From: Lewinella sp038528965
GTDB lineage: Bacteria; Bacteroidota; Bacteroidia; Chitinophagales; Saprospiraceae
Assembly (NCBI GenBank): GCA_038528965.1
Contig: JBCBEC010000001.1
Coordinates: 124,001-188,000 of the forward strand
Direction of reading: 5' to 3'
Length of the DNA stretch: 64,000 nt
The position numbers were made by a program, and so were the translations under genes. Positions 8,567 through 17,423 of the stretch are shown piece after piece. Below the pieces are notes generated by a model, which saw only the letters and a program-made list of their open reading frames with translations, did not search any database and was not told the origin of the DNA. The stretch's first letter is position 1; every line of letters starts with the position of its first letter.

Positions 8567-9772
8567 ATGTCCAAAGTACTCATTATCGGTGCCGGCGGTG
8601 TTGGTCGGGTCACCACGATTAAATGCGCACAACATCCGGAGGTATTCTCGGGTATTATGCTAGCCAGTCGTACTAAATCTAAGTGCGATGCAATTGCTCA
8701 GGATGTGCGGGAACAGTTGGGTTATCAGGCCATCGAAACAGCTGCCGTTGATGCCGAAAATGTACCCGAATTGGTAGCTTTGATTCGCTCGTACCAACCA
8801 GAGTTGGTCATTCACGTAGCCCTCCCTTATCAGGACCTCACCATTATGGATGCGTGTTTGGAAACCGGAGTACATTATTTGGATACTGCCAATTATGAGC
8901 CTAAGGAAGAAGCCAAATTTGAGTACAGCTGGCAGTGGGCTTATCAGGATCGCTTTCGCGAAAAAGGAATTCTAGCCATTCTCGGCTGTGGTTTTGATCC
9001 TGGTGTGACCAGCATTTTTACCGCCCGTGCAGCGAAGCATTTCTTCGATGAAATTCACTATCTCGATATTGTGGATGCCAATGCGGGAGACCACGGTAAG
9101 GCCTTTGCTACCAATTTTAATCCCGAGATCAACATTAGGGAGATTACCCAGAAGGGACGCTACTGGGAAAACGGACAATGGATAGAAACGGAGCCGCACG
9201 AGATTATGAAGGTGCTCAACTATCCGGATATTGGTCCTAAGAATTCCTACCTCATCTATCACGAAGAGTTGGAATCCTTGGTGAAGAACTTCCCAACGAT
9301 CAAGCGGGCTCGCTTCTGGATGACCTTCGGTGATGAGTACCTCACGCATCTGCGGGTCATCCAAAATATTGGCATGGCTGGTATTGAGCCCGTGATGCAC
9401 CAGGGGATGGAAATTATTCCCCTAGAATTCCTTAAATCGGTCCTGCCAGACCCTGGTGACTTGGGTGAAAACTATACGGGACAAACCAGTATCGGTTGCC
9501 GCGTACGTGGAATTAAAGATGGACAGGAAAAGACCTACTACATCTGGAATAATTGTAGTCACGAGGCCGCCTTTAAAGAAACTGGTGCACAGGGTGTGAG
9601 CTATACTACTGGTGTGCCTGCCATGACCGGTGCTATGATGCTGCTGACCGGTAAGTGGGGGGGCGTTGGTGTCAAAAACGTAGAAGAATTTGATCCTGAT
9701 CCGTTCCTGGATGTACTGGGTAAGCACGGCCTGGTTTGGCACGAAGCAGAAAACGTGGATTTGGAGTTATAG
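8567..9772 (+). CDS. Probable carboxynorspermidine dehydrogenase (saccharopine dehydrogenase family)
   Basis: A 401-aa protein starting MSKVLIIGAGGVGRVTTIKC, a Rossmann NAD(P)H site. The middle carries GCGFDPGVTSIFTARAAKHF and a run of residues typical of the carboxynorspermidine synthase branch of the saccharopine dehydrogenase family. This enzyme reductively condenses a diamine with aspartate semialdehyde to give carboxyspermidine or carboxynorspermidine. The assignment is strengthened by nspC, the next enzyme of the pathway, 5.8 kb downstream on the same strand. The PKD/beta-barrel gene pair on the other strand lies between them, and each polyamine gene has its own -7 box. Confidence 0.88.
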   Translation: MSKVLIIGAGGVGRVTTIKCAQHPEVFSGIMLASRTKSKCDAIAQDVREQLGYQAIETAAVDAENVPELVALIRSYQPELVIHVALPYQDLTIMDACLETGVHYLDTANYEPKEEAKFEYSWQWAYQDRFREKGILAILGCGFDPGVTSIFTARAAKHFFDEIHYLDIVDANAGDHGKAFATNFNPEINIREITQKGRYWENGQWIETEPHEIMKVLNYPDIGPKNSYLIYHEELESLVKNFPTIKRARFWMTFGDEYLTHLRVIQNIGMAGIEPVMHQGMEIIPLEFLKSVLPDPGDLGENYTGQTSIGCRVRGIKDGQEKTYYIWNNCSHEAAFKETGAQGVSYTTGVPAMTGAMMLLTGKWGGVGVKNVEEFDPDPFLDVLGKHGLVWHEAENVDLEL

Positions 9773-9809
9773 TTCCTTCGCGAAGACCAAGGGGAATAGA
9801 GTAGGAGTA

Positions 9810-9880
9810 GAACCACCAAAGGCACTTGAGAGCACCAAGAACTATTCTGCTTAGGTGTCCTTAGGTGCCTAGGGTGGTTC
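9810..9880. repeat. Word-repeat hairpin (TTAGGTG/CACC words) between convergent genes
   Basis: Perfect 8-base outer arms GAACCACC (9810-9817) and GGTGGTTC (9873-9880) enclose further complementary pieces (GGCAC with GTGCC). Inside, the words CCTTAGGTG and TTAGGTG repeat in tandem. The hairpin sits between the convergent dehydrogenase and beta-barrel genes, so it could terminate transcription from both sides. It lacks a clean T-run. Confidence 0.6.
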
Positions 9881-9896
9881 AAAGAAAGCTAAGCTA

Positions 9897-10571
9897 TCAC
9901 TGTTGATGAAATGCATAGCGTATCCCCATGGTCAATTGCCGATTCCTGCGCTGCCAGGGAAAGAACTCTGATGTGAGGTCAGCCAAGCCGTGGTAATAGT
10001 TGAGGCTCAACCCCAATTTGGGGCGCCACTGGTAACTTAGGCCAACTTTGGGGCCATAATCAGCTTGGTCAAACGCAATTTCATCTATTCGACTTTCAGC
10101 GGAATAGGGCTCACCATTGATCGTTCCTTCGATCTTAGAATCAATACTGGCAAATAGATAAAGCAAGACCTGAGCGCCTACGCTGAATCCCCAGCGCCCC
10201 AATTGAAATCGGTAGTAAATTGGAACACCAATGTAACTACTGTGGATCCGGTTCTCATCACTCACTTCTCCAATCTCCGCGGGCATACCATTCACCACAG
10301 CAAATAGCCTTCGCCCTTCTGCCACCTCTTTACCTTCTATTTGCACCCAAAGCAATTCTAGTCCTAAATGAGATTTATTACTCAATTGATGTTCCACGAA
10401 AAGACCAGCGTTTCCCGATAGGGTGAATTGGGTTTGGTAATCCCCAGAAAATGGAAGGTTAGAAGTCACTTCACTAAGTCCGGGATTAAGACTCAGACCT
10501 ACCGTTAAGTTCTGAGCACTGAGCTGAGTAAGACCGATGCATAGCAGAGAGAGCAGCCAATTTTTTAGCAT
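9897..10571 (-). CDS. Outer-membrane beta-barrel protein (PorT-like)
   Basis: A 224-aa protein with a signal peptide (MLKNWLLSLLCIGLTQLSAQ) and alternating hydrophobic/polar strands throughout, ending in an aromatic-containing last strand (GIRYAFHQQ). This is the pattern of Bacteroidota outer-membrane beta-barrel proteins of the PorT/OMP_b-brl kind. It begins 26 bases after the stop of the giant PKD protein, so the two are probably one operon and the barrel may help display or anchor that protein. It is not a recognisable SprF/PorP protein, so a role in secretion is only inferred. Confidence 0.75.
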   Translation of the reverse strand: MLKNWLLSLLCIGLTQLSAQNLTVGLSLNPGLSEVTSNLPFSGDYQTQFTLSGNAGLFVEHQLSNKSHLGLELLWVQIEGKEVAEGRRLFAVVNGMPAEIGEVSDENRIHSSYIGVPIYYRFQLGRWGFSVGAQVLLYLFASIDSKIEGTINGEPYSAESRIDEIAFDQADYGPKVGLSYQWRPKLGLSLNYYHGLADLTSEFFPWQRRNRQLTMGIRYAFHQQ

Positions 10572-10597
10572 AAGGGTGTTTTTTATGAGAATAGTAA

Positions 10598-13500
10598 TTA
10601 TCGTTGAATAATCACTTTTTCAATGCCCTGGCGGAACATGTTTTGATCCTTAAGTTCAAACCAATACATACCCGCTGGGAGTTCAAGTAATAATGGGAAG
10701 CGCCCAGCAGCTTGCACGATGGCCATCGGTTTGCTCATGATCAATTCTCCCGCACTATTGTACACGAGCAAATGGTGCTGTCCAAAGCTTTGCCAATTTT
10801 CGATGGCAATCATCATCTGCCCCGCATTTGGATTGGGGTAGATGCTCCAATCAGCTTGACTAGCCATTTGATCGTTACTGCTGGTAATCATCAACTCAAT
10901 GTCCACACTCGTGCTCACCGAGCCGCATTCATTACTGACACTCAGTTGTACCGTGTACATGCCTTCGTCGGTGTAGGTGTAGCTAGGATTCTGTTCCGTG
11001 CTCACACCACCGTCCCCAAACTGCCAGAAATAACTGTCCACTGCCGAACCCATTGCCATGAAATCTACGCTTAGACCTTCGCTTGTCAGGCTAATTTCTG
11101 CGAAAGGCAGCCCCAGTACTTCTACCATATCGTTGATGATCAATTGATCAGTTCCACTTTCATTGTAGGCCAACAGCTCTACCGGGTAGATGCCAGCACT
11201 GCTGTAAGTTACGGTTGGGTTTTCTAGTGTCGACATAGCTGGAGTTCCTCCTTCGAAGGTCCATTGGTAGCCATCAGCTCCACTGCTTTGGTTAATAAAA
11301 CTAACGGTCAATGGCGCGCAGCCACTGGTGTCAGATGCGGTGATGAATTCTGCCACCGGCAGTGCACGCATTACGGTGATCTCTTCGGTGAGCAGCAGGG
11401 TGTCACATTCATTGCCCAGGCGAAGCGTCACTTCGTAGGTACCGTTACTGCTGTATTGATGACTCACCTCCTGGCCCATGCCAAGGTTACCATCCCCAAA
11501 GTCCCACTCGTAGCTATTGGTGTTTTCTGCCGTTGCTACAAAATCAACACTGAGCTCTTCTGCACTAAAGTTGAAACTACCACTGGGTAAACCTATCACT
11601 TCAACGTAGCTTTCGGCCACCAGAGCATTGCCACCCGTTTCGTTAACAGCATTGAGCTGCACCAGATAGATACCTGGGGTCTCGTACACTACGCTGGGGT
11701 TTACCGCTGTGGAACTAGCAGGGTTGCCTCCTGGGAAGGTCCACTGGTAAGTGAGCGCATTTTCACTTTGATTGATGAAAGTTAGGCTCAAAGGCGCACA
11801 GCCCCGTCGTTCCTCCACCGTGGTAAAGGCTACGTTTGGTATGGGGCGAGATACCACCACGGTTTCTGTAATTATGGTGCTACCGCAATCGTTGGTCACC
11901 GTTAGGCTTACCTCGTAGCTGCCACCAATTTCGTAGGTGTGGATAGGGTTAGTATCCGTACTGCTATTACCATCTCCAAAGTCCCAGCTAAAGGAGTCGG
12001 TATTGCTCATATCGCTGGAAAAAGTCACTTCTAATAGATCATCAATGAAGGTGAACGAAGCACTTGGCTGGGGAAACACACTCACGTACTCCACTACAGT
12101 AGCCGTATCACTTCCACTTAGGTTGCCGGCAATGAGTTGTACCGGATAGACGCCTTCCTCCAGATACACGACCACTGGAGATTCCTCGGTCGAACTTTCC
12201 GGTACCCCTCCGGGGAAGGTCCATTGATAGGTATCCGCATTAATACTAGTGTTAGAAAACGTGACACTAAGCGGCGCGCATCCGATGCGATCAGTTTCGG
12301 TGGAAAAATCAGCTATGGGTGCAGCGAGACTGAGCGTAACTTCTTCTTCCAGTACGAGTGTGTCACATTCGTTAATCAAAGATAAAGTGACGACATAAGT
12401 GCCTGGTGCAGAGTAGCTATGCAAGGGGGCAGTAATGTCGTTAACTAATGTACCATCCCCAAAGTTCCAGATGATTTCATCGGTATTACTACTGGTCATA
12501 GCAAATTGGACATCGAGCAGGTCGATAGAAGAAACTTCTAAGCTACCATCAGGGCCACTTAAGACTTCTACATAACTTTCGATGGTCGAACTAACGGATC
12601 CTCCCGGGCCGGTAGCAGTAAGACTAACTGGATAGACACCAACTTCGTTGTAAACGATGACAGGATGTTCTAAATCACTAGCGTTAGGCATTCCTCCAGG
12701 AAAGGACCATTGATAGGTGTCGGCACCGGTGCTTTCATTAGTAAACGTAAGGGTGAGCGGGGCGCACCCACTGCTTACATCGCTGCTGAATCCAACGCTT
12801 GGCGCAAAAGGAATATCAATGATTTGTACTGTGGTGTCGGTCCCACAGGTACCGCTGGTCGCCAAACTAACGGTGTATGTTCCAGGTCCGAGGAACGTAT
12901 GTTGTGGAGCGTAGTTAATGGATAGCGTTCCATCGCCAAAATCCCACCAATAGCTCAGATCAGGATCATCCGGAGCATTGGGTTGAAACTGGTAAACGAG
13001 ATCAGTATTAGTATAGCTGAAAGTAGCTTCTGGTGCCGGCAGCACGGCAATGGTCACCTGGTCTTGTTGTTCGCAGGCGTAGCCATTGGTGATACCCACA
13101 CTGTAGGTAGTCGCTGGGGCCGCTGGATAAACTACAATTTCCTGGGTAGTCTCACCATTGCTCCAGGTATAGGTTGCTGCGGGGCTTGCTGTCAATACTA
13201 CAGAATCTCCGGGGCAGATAGTGGTGTTACTCGCGCTAATTTCGACACCGGGGCCGAGAATTTCCACGGTCTCGATCAGCTCACATCCTTCATCGTTCGT
13301 GAGCGCTATCGCAACTTCAATTGATGCCCCTACGGGAATGTCGCTAAATAAGCGTGGGTTGGTGCTAGATCCATCATCTTGCCAAATAATGGAGGTTAAG
13401 TCTTCCTCTTCGGCGATTGAGACAGTCACTGTTGGATCTTCGCAATCTTCCAAGGCAGTAGTGTAGGCAAAGGTGGGGAAGGGGGAAGGTACCGCCGTGA

Positions 13501-15379
13501 AGCTAATTGTATCACTACAGCCCGTACTGCTAAATCCAACTAGCTGCAGGCTAACGCTACTTTCAAGTGTTCCTAAAATCCAAGTATCGCTTTCGGTATC
13601 GTATATGGGCGTACCTAGTCCTGCTTCCGGAGGTATAAGCCATTCGTAATCTGCGAAGGAGCTTGCTCCACGGGCGCTAAGTTGCAGTACGTCTCCTGGG
13701 CAAGGTGGAGTAGGAGCGTAGTCAACTTCAAGGGCTAGCGCATCACGGAAAGTCACGGTGACTGCATCAGTGACGCGGCAAGCACCACGAATGGTAGTTA
13801 GCAGGTATTCGCCAGATTCCGTAACAGTAGGGCTGGTCTCAGTGGAGAAAAAGCCATCTGGCCCGTCCCAGCGATAGCTGAACTCCTCGGGGTCAAGGGT
13901 GTCTGGCCAAATTCGAGCTACTAACTGAATACTATCGACAGCGCAGTCTTGTTCCGCCAAAATCCGGGCAAAGGTTTCAAAAGGCGGTGCCACTTTGATA
14001 ATGGTATAAAGGGTGCCTTCGCAGAAACCATCATCGCCAATGCCTGGTGTTTCTAGTACTACACCGTAGAACCCAGTATCCAAAATGCCCGGAATGGTGA
14101 ACGGTAATTCTACATCAAAAAAGACCTCGATCAATTGATCATCTAGTCGGTAGATGTAGATATTGGACAGTGAATCCGTATCCACATTGTCGACGGTAAA
14201 GCTGCCATCCATTTCGCCTTGACAGGAAACGGGGAAGACCTCAATGAATGGTTCTTGCGGAAAGCAAGGCTCGTTCGGCGGAAAATCACCACAGGCAAAA
14301 GTCCGTAGCTCAATGATTTCGTCAACTTCGGTATCGCAAGCCAGGACATCGTAGGAGCCCGATTCGCTATCTGCCAGGGCAGTGATATTGATGCTTAAAT
14401 CAGTTCCGGGGTCATCTTCTTGTTGCTCGCAGCTTTTTACGGTTACGGACCAGCAAAATTCCTTGGGAAAACACTGTACTGGACCGGCACCCCAATTGTT
14501 GCCAGGATCTCCGTCAAAAGGAAAACCACCGCAACCTATGCCATTATCCGATTCAAAGGCAAAGCCTGGACCATAAACTGCGCCGGTATTGCAGCTAAGC
14601 CATTGGTCATACCAGCCCCACTCGCCCAAATTGCAGTTGTTGGTTGGTGGTATAGGAACAACACTGTTGGGGTCCCACCCATTGCCCAAGTCGATCTCGA
14701 CAGAGTGTAACCAGTTTACGCCCAGTGTCACCCATTCCTCTACCGTGTAGCAGAAGTTTACTGTAGTTTCTGGCCGAAAGTACTCTACAAATTCCCCATT
14801 TCTGAAGGCTAGTAGAGGTTCCGGACTAATACTGTGGGAGTCAGAAATCATGCACGGATCGTCAAAGTCACAGCCGGTACGCGTGATGGTCAAATCAAAA
14901 TACCCTTGATCCAGGTACCACATACCACTGACGCGGAGCCAGTAATCTTCGCCTGCCTGCAGTTCTACAACTTCGCTGGCGAAACCGGTCTCTGAGTAGA
15001 CACAGGCTACTTCTTCGTTGACGAAGCAGTTAAATCCTCTCCGTAGACTAAATTCAGGTTGCTCCAGGCCGGTTAGTTCAATGCGCACGCACATGTCAGC
15101 TGGTGCGGTGAAAGTGTACCATACATCGGCCCCGAGGCCACTGAAGACTCCGCCGGGTGAGCAGTTGGCGGTAGTAGTAGCAGGAATCTCTGGTGTAGCG
15201 CCAATATTATGGCCAGAGATTTGCAAGGGTTCACCGAAATTGGTGAATAAGTTGATTCGGCGAGCCACTGCACAGCTATCATTAGACGGCTGGGCGCTGA
15301 GGATGTAAGGCGTTGATAAGAAAAATAGGAGTAGTGTCAGGAGCGGGGCTCCAGTGCAGAGGTGTCTGTTCCAAAACAT
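10598..15379 (-). CDS. Giant PKD-repeat cell-surface protein with T9SS sorting tail
   Basis: A 1593-aa secreted protein. The signal peptide covers about residues 1-29 (ending ILSAQ). Residues of about 33-170 resemble a pre-peptidase C-terminal type beta-sandwich, followed by several Ig-like regions. From about residue 780 there are nine PKD-like domains of two alternating kinds. One has WDFGDG or a close variant (five copies); the other has GCAPL plus YQWxFxGG (four copies), giving tandem units of about 160 residues (480 bases). The last ~85 residues (SIYPNPNAGQM onward) are a T9SS type A sorting domain. It is probably an adhesin or a matrix protein. It has no recognisable catalytic domain, and is followed in its operon by a beta-barrel gene. 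Confidence 0.9.
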   Translation of the reverse strand: MFWNRHLCTGAPLLTLLLFFLSTPYILSAQPSNDSCAVARRINLFTNFGEPLQISGHNIGATPEIPATTTANCSPGGVFSGLGADVWYTFTAPADMCVRIELTGLEQPEFSLRRGFNCFVNEEVACVYSETGFASEVVELQAGEDYWLRVSGMWYLDQGYFDLTITRTGCDFDDPCMISDSHSISPEPLLAFRNGEFVEYFRPETTVNFCYTVEEWVTLGVNWLHSVEIDLGNGWDPNSVVPIPPTNNCNLGEWGWYDQWLSCNTGAVYGPGFAFESDNGIGCGGFPFDGDPGNNWGAGPVQCFPKEFCWSVTVKSCEQQEDDPGTDLSINITALADSESGSYDVLACDTEVDEIIELRTFACGDFPPNEPCFPQEPFIEVFPVSCQGEMDGSFTVDNVDTDSLSNIYIYRLDDQLIEVFFDVELPFTIPGILDTGFYGVVLETPGIGDDGFCEGTLYTIIKVAPPFETFARILAEQDCAVDSIQLVARIWPDTLDPEEFSYRWDGPDGFFSTETSPTVTESGEYLLTTIRGACRVTDAVTVTFRDALALEVDYAPTPPCPGDVLQLSARGASSFADYEWLIPPEAGLGTPIYDTESDTWILGTLESSVSLQLVGFSSTGCSDTISFTAVPSPFPTFAYTTALEDCEDPTVTVSIAEEEDLTSIIWQDDGSSTNPRLFSDIPVGASIEVAIALTNDEGCELIETVEILGPGVEISASNTTICPGDSVVLTASPAATYTWSNGETTQEIVVYPAAPATTYSVGITNGYACEQQDQVTIAVLPAPEATFSYTNTDLVYQFQPNAPDDPDLSYWWDFGDGTLSINYAPQHTFLGPGTYTVSLATSGTCGTDTTVQIIDIPFAPSVGFSSDVSSGCAPLTLTFTNESTGADTYQWSFPGGMPNASDLEHPVIVYNEVGVYPVSLTATGPGGSVSSTIESYVEVLSGPDGSLEVSSIDLLDVQFAMTSSNTDEIIWNFGDGTLVNDITAPLHSYSAPGTYVVTLSLINECDTLVLEEEVTLSLAAPIADFSTETDRIGCAPLSVTFSNTSINADTYQWTFPGGVPESSTEESPVVVYLEEGVYPVQLIAGNLSGSDTATVVEYVSVFPQPSASFTFIDDLLEVTFSSDMSNTDSFSWDFGDGNSSTDTNPIHTYEIGGSYEVSLTVTNDCGSTIITETVVVSRPIPNVAFTTVEERRGCAPLSLTFINQSENALTYQWTFPGGNPASSTAVNPSVVYETPGIYLVQLNAVNETGGNALVAESYVEVIGLPSGSFNFSAEELSVDFVATAENTNSYEWDFGDGNLGMGQEVSHQYSSNGTYEVTLRLGNECDTLLLTEEITVMRALPVAEFITASDTSGCAPLTVSFINQSSGADGYQWTFEGGTPAMSTLENPTVTYSSAGIYPVELLAYNESGTDQLIINDMVEVLGLPFAEISLTSEGLSVDFMAMGSAVDSYFWQFGDGGVSTEQNPSYTYTDEGMYTVQLSVSNECGSVSTSVDIELMITSSNDQMASQADWSIYPNPNAGQMMIAIENWQSFGQHHLLVYNSAGELIMSKPMAIVQAAGRFPLLLELPAGMYWFELKDQNMFRQGIEKVIIQR
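10900..12960. repeat. Tandem coding repeats of paired PKD domains (~480 bp units)
   Basis: The codons for the GCAPL motif recur at about 11315, 11797, 12275 and 12757, a spacing of about 480 bases. Each unit encodes one GCAPL-type and one FGDG-type PKD domain. The units are clearly diverged at DNA level, so they are old duplications rather than recent slippage. Confidence 0.75.
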
Positions 15380-15522
15380 GAATTAAGTAAGTTGCGCTAG
15401 TTTGTAAGTCTGATTTCTCAGGTAGCCTTAGTTTACATTTGGCGCAAGGGGTTAATGTTAAGATACAGTCTGTATGAAATTCGCTGCTTGCTACTCACTT
15501 TATTTTGACACTGCTTATTCTG

Positions 15523-15530
15523 TACCTTTG
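15523..15530 (+). promoter_or_regulatory. Promoter -7 box for nspC
   Basis: TACCTTTG, a perfect TAnnTTTG, lies 23 bases before the nspC ATG. A TTTG at 15504-15507 would be the -33 element, with a slightly short 15-base spacer. A second TAnnTTTG (TACATTTG, 15434-15441) lies further upstream. Confidence 0.55.
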
Positions 15531-15553
15531 CCCGAAATTTAGAATAGCGGTAT

Positions 15554-16690
15554 ATGTCCGATCAAACTTCGCAGCTTGCCTCTCCGGCTTTTGTGATTGA
15601 AGAAGAGAAACTGATCAAGAATTTAGAACAGATCGCAGCGGTTCAGTCAGCGGCTGATGTGCACATTATCCTTGCCTTGAAGGCCTTCTCTAATTGGCCG
15701 CTTTTTCCCTTAGTTGGTAAGTACTTGAGTGGAGCCACGGCTTCATCGCTAGCGGAAGCTCGCTTGATTAATGAGGAAATGGGGTGTAAGGCACATACGT
15801 ATTCACCCGCTTATTTGCCAGAGGAGTTGGAGGAGCTCTTGGCCTACAGTAGCCACATCACTTTCAATTCACTCAAGCAGTTCCGGGCCTATCATCAACA
15901 GGCGATAGCTGCCGGTGTTTCCGTTGGTTTGCGGGTAAACCCGGAATACTCCGAAGTGGAGACAGATTTGTACAATCCGGCTTCTCCTCAAGGGCGTTTA
16001 GGGGAAACCGCTCCCAATTTGAAGGAAGGCCTACCATCGGCTATTGAAGGACTACACTTTCATACGCTCTGTGAGTCTTCCAGCTTCACCTTTGAACGAA
16101 CGCTGGCGGCTTTTGAAGAGAAGTTTGCCGCGTTTTTCCCTCAGCTCAAGTGGGTGAATTTCGGTGGTGGACACTTGATGACCCGCGCAGATTATGATCG
16201 GGAACACTTGATCAAGGTCTTGCTTGCTTTTAAGGAGCGTTATCCCCATTTACAGATCATTATGGAGCCAGGAAGCGCCATTGCCTGGGAAACGGGTTAT
16301 CTTTTGACACGAGTGTTGGATATTATTGAAAATCATGGTGTTAAGACCGCTATGCTCGATGTTTCCTTTACGGCTCATATGCCGGATACTTTAGAGATGC
16401 CTTACCGACCAGCTGTTCGTGGTGCCACGGATCCCGTTTCCAGGAAACCGACGTATCGACTGGGTGGGGTGAGTTGTTTGGCGGGTGATTACTTGAGCGA
16501 ATACAGCTTTGTCAAAGAACTCCAGATTGGCGACCGTTTGATTCTGGAAGACATGATCCATTACACCATGGTGAAAACAACCATGTTTAATGGAGTAAAA
16601 CATCCGGATATCGTTCTGGCGAAAGCCAATGGTAAAGTGAAGGTGCTACGCCGTTTTGGTTACGAAGATTTTCGCGCTCGCCTGGGCTAA
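15554..16690 (+). CDS. nspC: Carboxynorspermidine decarboxylase
   Basis: A 378-aa PLP-dependent decarboxylase of the alanine-racemase fold (group IV). The PLP lysine is K43 in ILALKAFSNW. The phosphate-binding GGGH lies in WVNFGGGHLM, followed by IIMEPGSAIAWETGY, and the second-domain catalytic region is near GGVSCLAGDYLSEY. It decarboxylates carboxynorspermidine or carboxyspermidine to the triamine, the last step of the aspartate-semialdehyde route to (nor)spermidine. Its partner dehydrogenase is at 8567. In some bacteria norspermidine affects biofilm signalling, but that is not shown here. Its 3' end overlaps the lectin-like gene by 4 bases on the other strand. Confidence 0.93.
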   Translation: MSDQTSQLASPAFVIEEEKLIKNLEQIAAVQSAADVHIILALKAFSNWPLFPLVGKYLSGATASSLAEARLINEEMGCKAHTYSPAYLPEELEELLAYSSHITFNSLKQFRAYHQQAIAAGVSVGLRVNPEYSEVETDLYNPASPQGRLGETAPNLKEGLPSAIEGLHFHTLCESSSFTFERTLAAFEEKFAAFFPQLKWVNFGGGHLMTRADYDREHLIKVLLAFKERYPHLQIIMEPGSAIAWETGYLLTRVLDIIENHGVKTAMLDVSFTAHMPDTLEMPYRPAVRGATDPVSRKPTYRLGGVSCLAGDYLSEYSFVKELQIGDRLILEDMIHYTMVKTTMFNGVKHPDIVLAKANGKVKVLRRFGYEDFRARLG

Positions 16691-17361
16691 GCATTTACGG
16701 TAGAACGATGCTGGAACCATAAGGCAATTGCTTCCAGCCCCGTGCCGCTTCCTATGCTTGACATTTCAGCTGGTCGATAAATTGCGCCAGAAAATAGATA
16801 GCCGAATGGAGCATTGATCACATGCGCTTTCTCTTCATCAAAATAGGCTTTATTGCCCATCCAGTCGGATTGAGAATCATCGTCAAAAATAAAGGTAAAG
16901 GCTCTTAGACGATTGTCTCCAAAGGCGAGCTTAAGTCCGGTTATTCGACGATCATAAGAAGGTGTTTGGAAAGAAAATTCGCCACTGTTCGCCGATCCAA
17001 TTAATTTGCCCAAGTGGCCTTCATATTGCATTTGAAAACAATCAATCCAATCACCAAAGCGCCCGGATGCGCCAATTACTACTCCACCTGGATCGCCAAA
17101 TCGCTCATAGTCTACCGCACCGTACCCTTTAAATGCAGTTGTGCTAGCGTTGACTGTCGCATCAGATACAGGACCAATTGTAAATTGGTCAAAAGCTGGA
17201 CAGATGCTCAAGGTGGGTAAAATAGCTTTCTCTTTATCCTTAGGATTTACCAAAAAGCGGTGTAAATAGAAAGAACTATTGATAGCCGCGGCCATCGCAC
17301 CATGCGCTTCTGTCCTTAGCCTTTGAGTAATACTATTACCTAATTCCTCAAAGTGGGCCAT
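16687..17361 (-). CDS. Jacalin-like beta-prism protein, possible second half of a Cry-like toxin
   Basis: A 224-aa protein. Residues of about 85-220 show the Gly-rich rhythm of a jacalin-like beta-prism (GASGRFGDWIDCFQMQYEG, RITGLKLAFGDNRLRAFTF, and a last strand GTGLEAIALWF). Just before it, ILPTLSICPAFDQFTIGP resembles the junction between Cry domain I and domain II (consensus like VLDxVALFPxYDxRxYP). Cry domain II is itself a beta-prism. The gene follows a domain I-like gene on the same strand, 62 bases away. Its frame stays open for 33 codons upstream of the ATG, overlapping the end of that gene, so the two may once have been one. Sugar binding is inferred from the fold only. Confidence 0.6.
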   Translation of the reverse strand: MAHFEELGNSITQRLRTEAHGAMAAAINSSFYLHRFLVNPKDKEKAILPTLSICPAFDQFTIGPVSDATVNASTTAFKGYGAVDYERFGDPGGVVIGASGRFGDWIDCFQMQYEGHLGKLIGSANSGEFSFQTPSYDRRITGLKLAFGDNRLRAFTFIFDDDSQSDWMGNKAYFDEEKAHVINAPFGYLFSGAIYRPAEMSSIGSGTGLEAIALWFQHRSTVNA

Positions 17362-17423
17362 TGCTTCTTTGTGCGTTAAAGTGCCGTATTCGTATAGATA
17401 TGTAAAGTCAGAGTCACTTCCAG

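Noticed and set aside
9897..10571. SprF/PorP-type T9SS helper for the giant PKD protein
   Set aside because: Size and strand pattern fit a simple PorT-like barrel and no SprF signature was recognised; only the operon position suggests a link.
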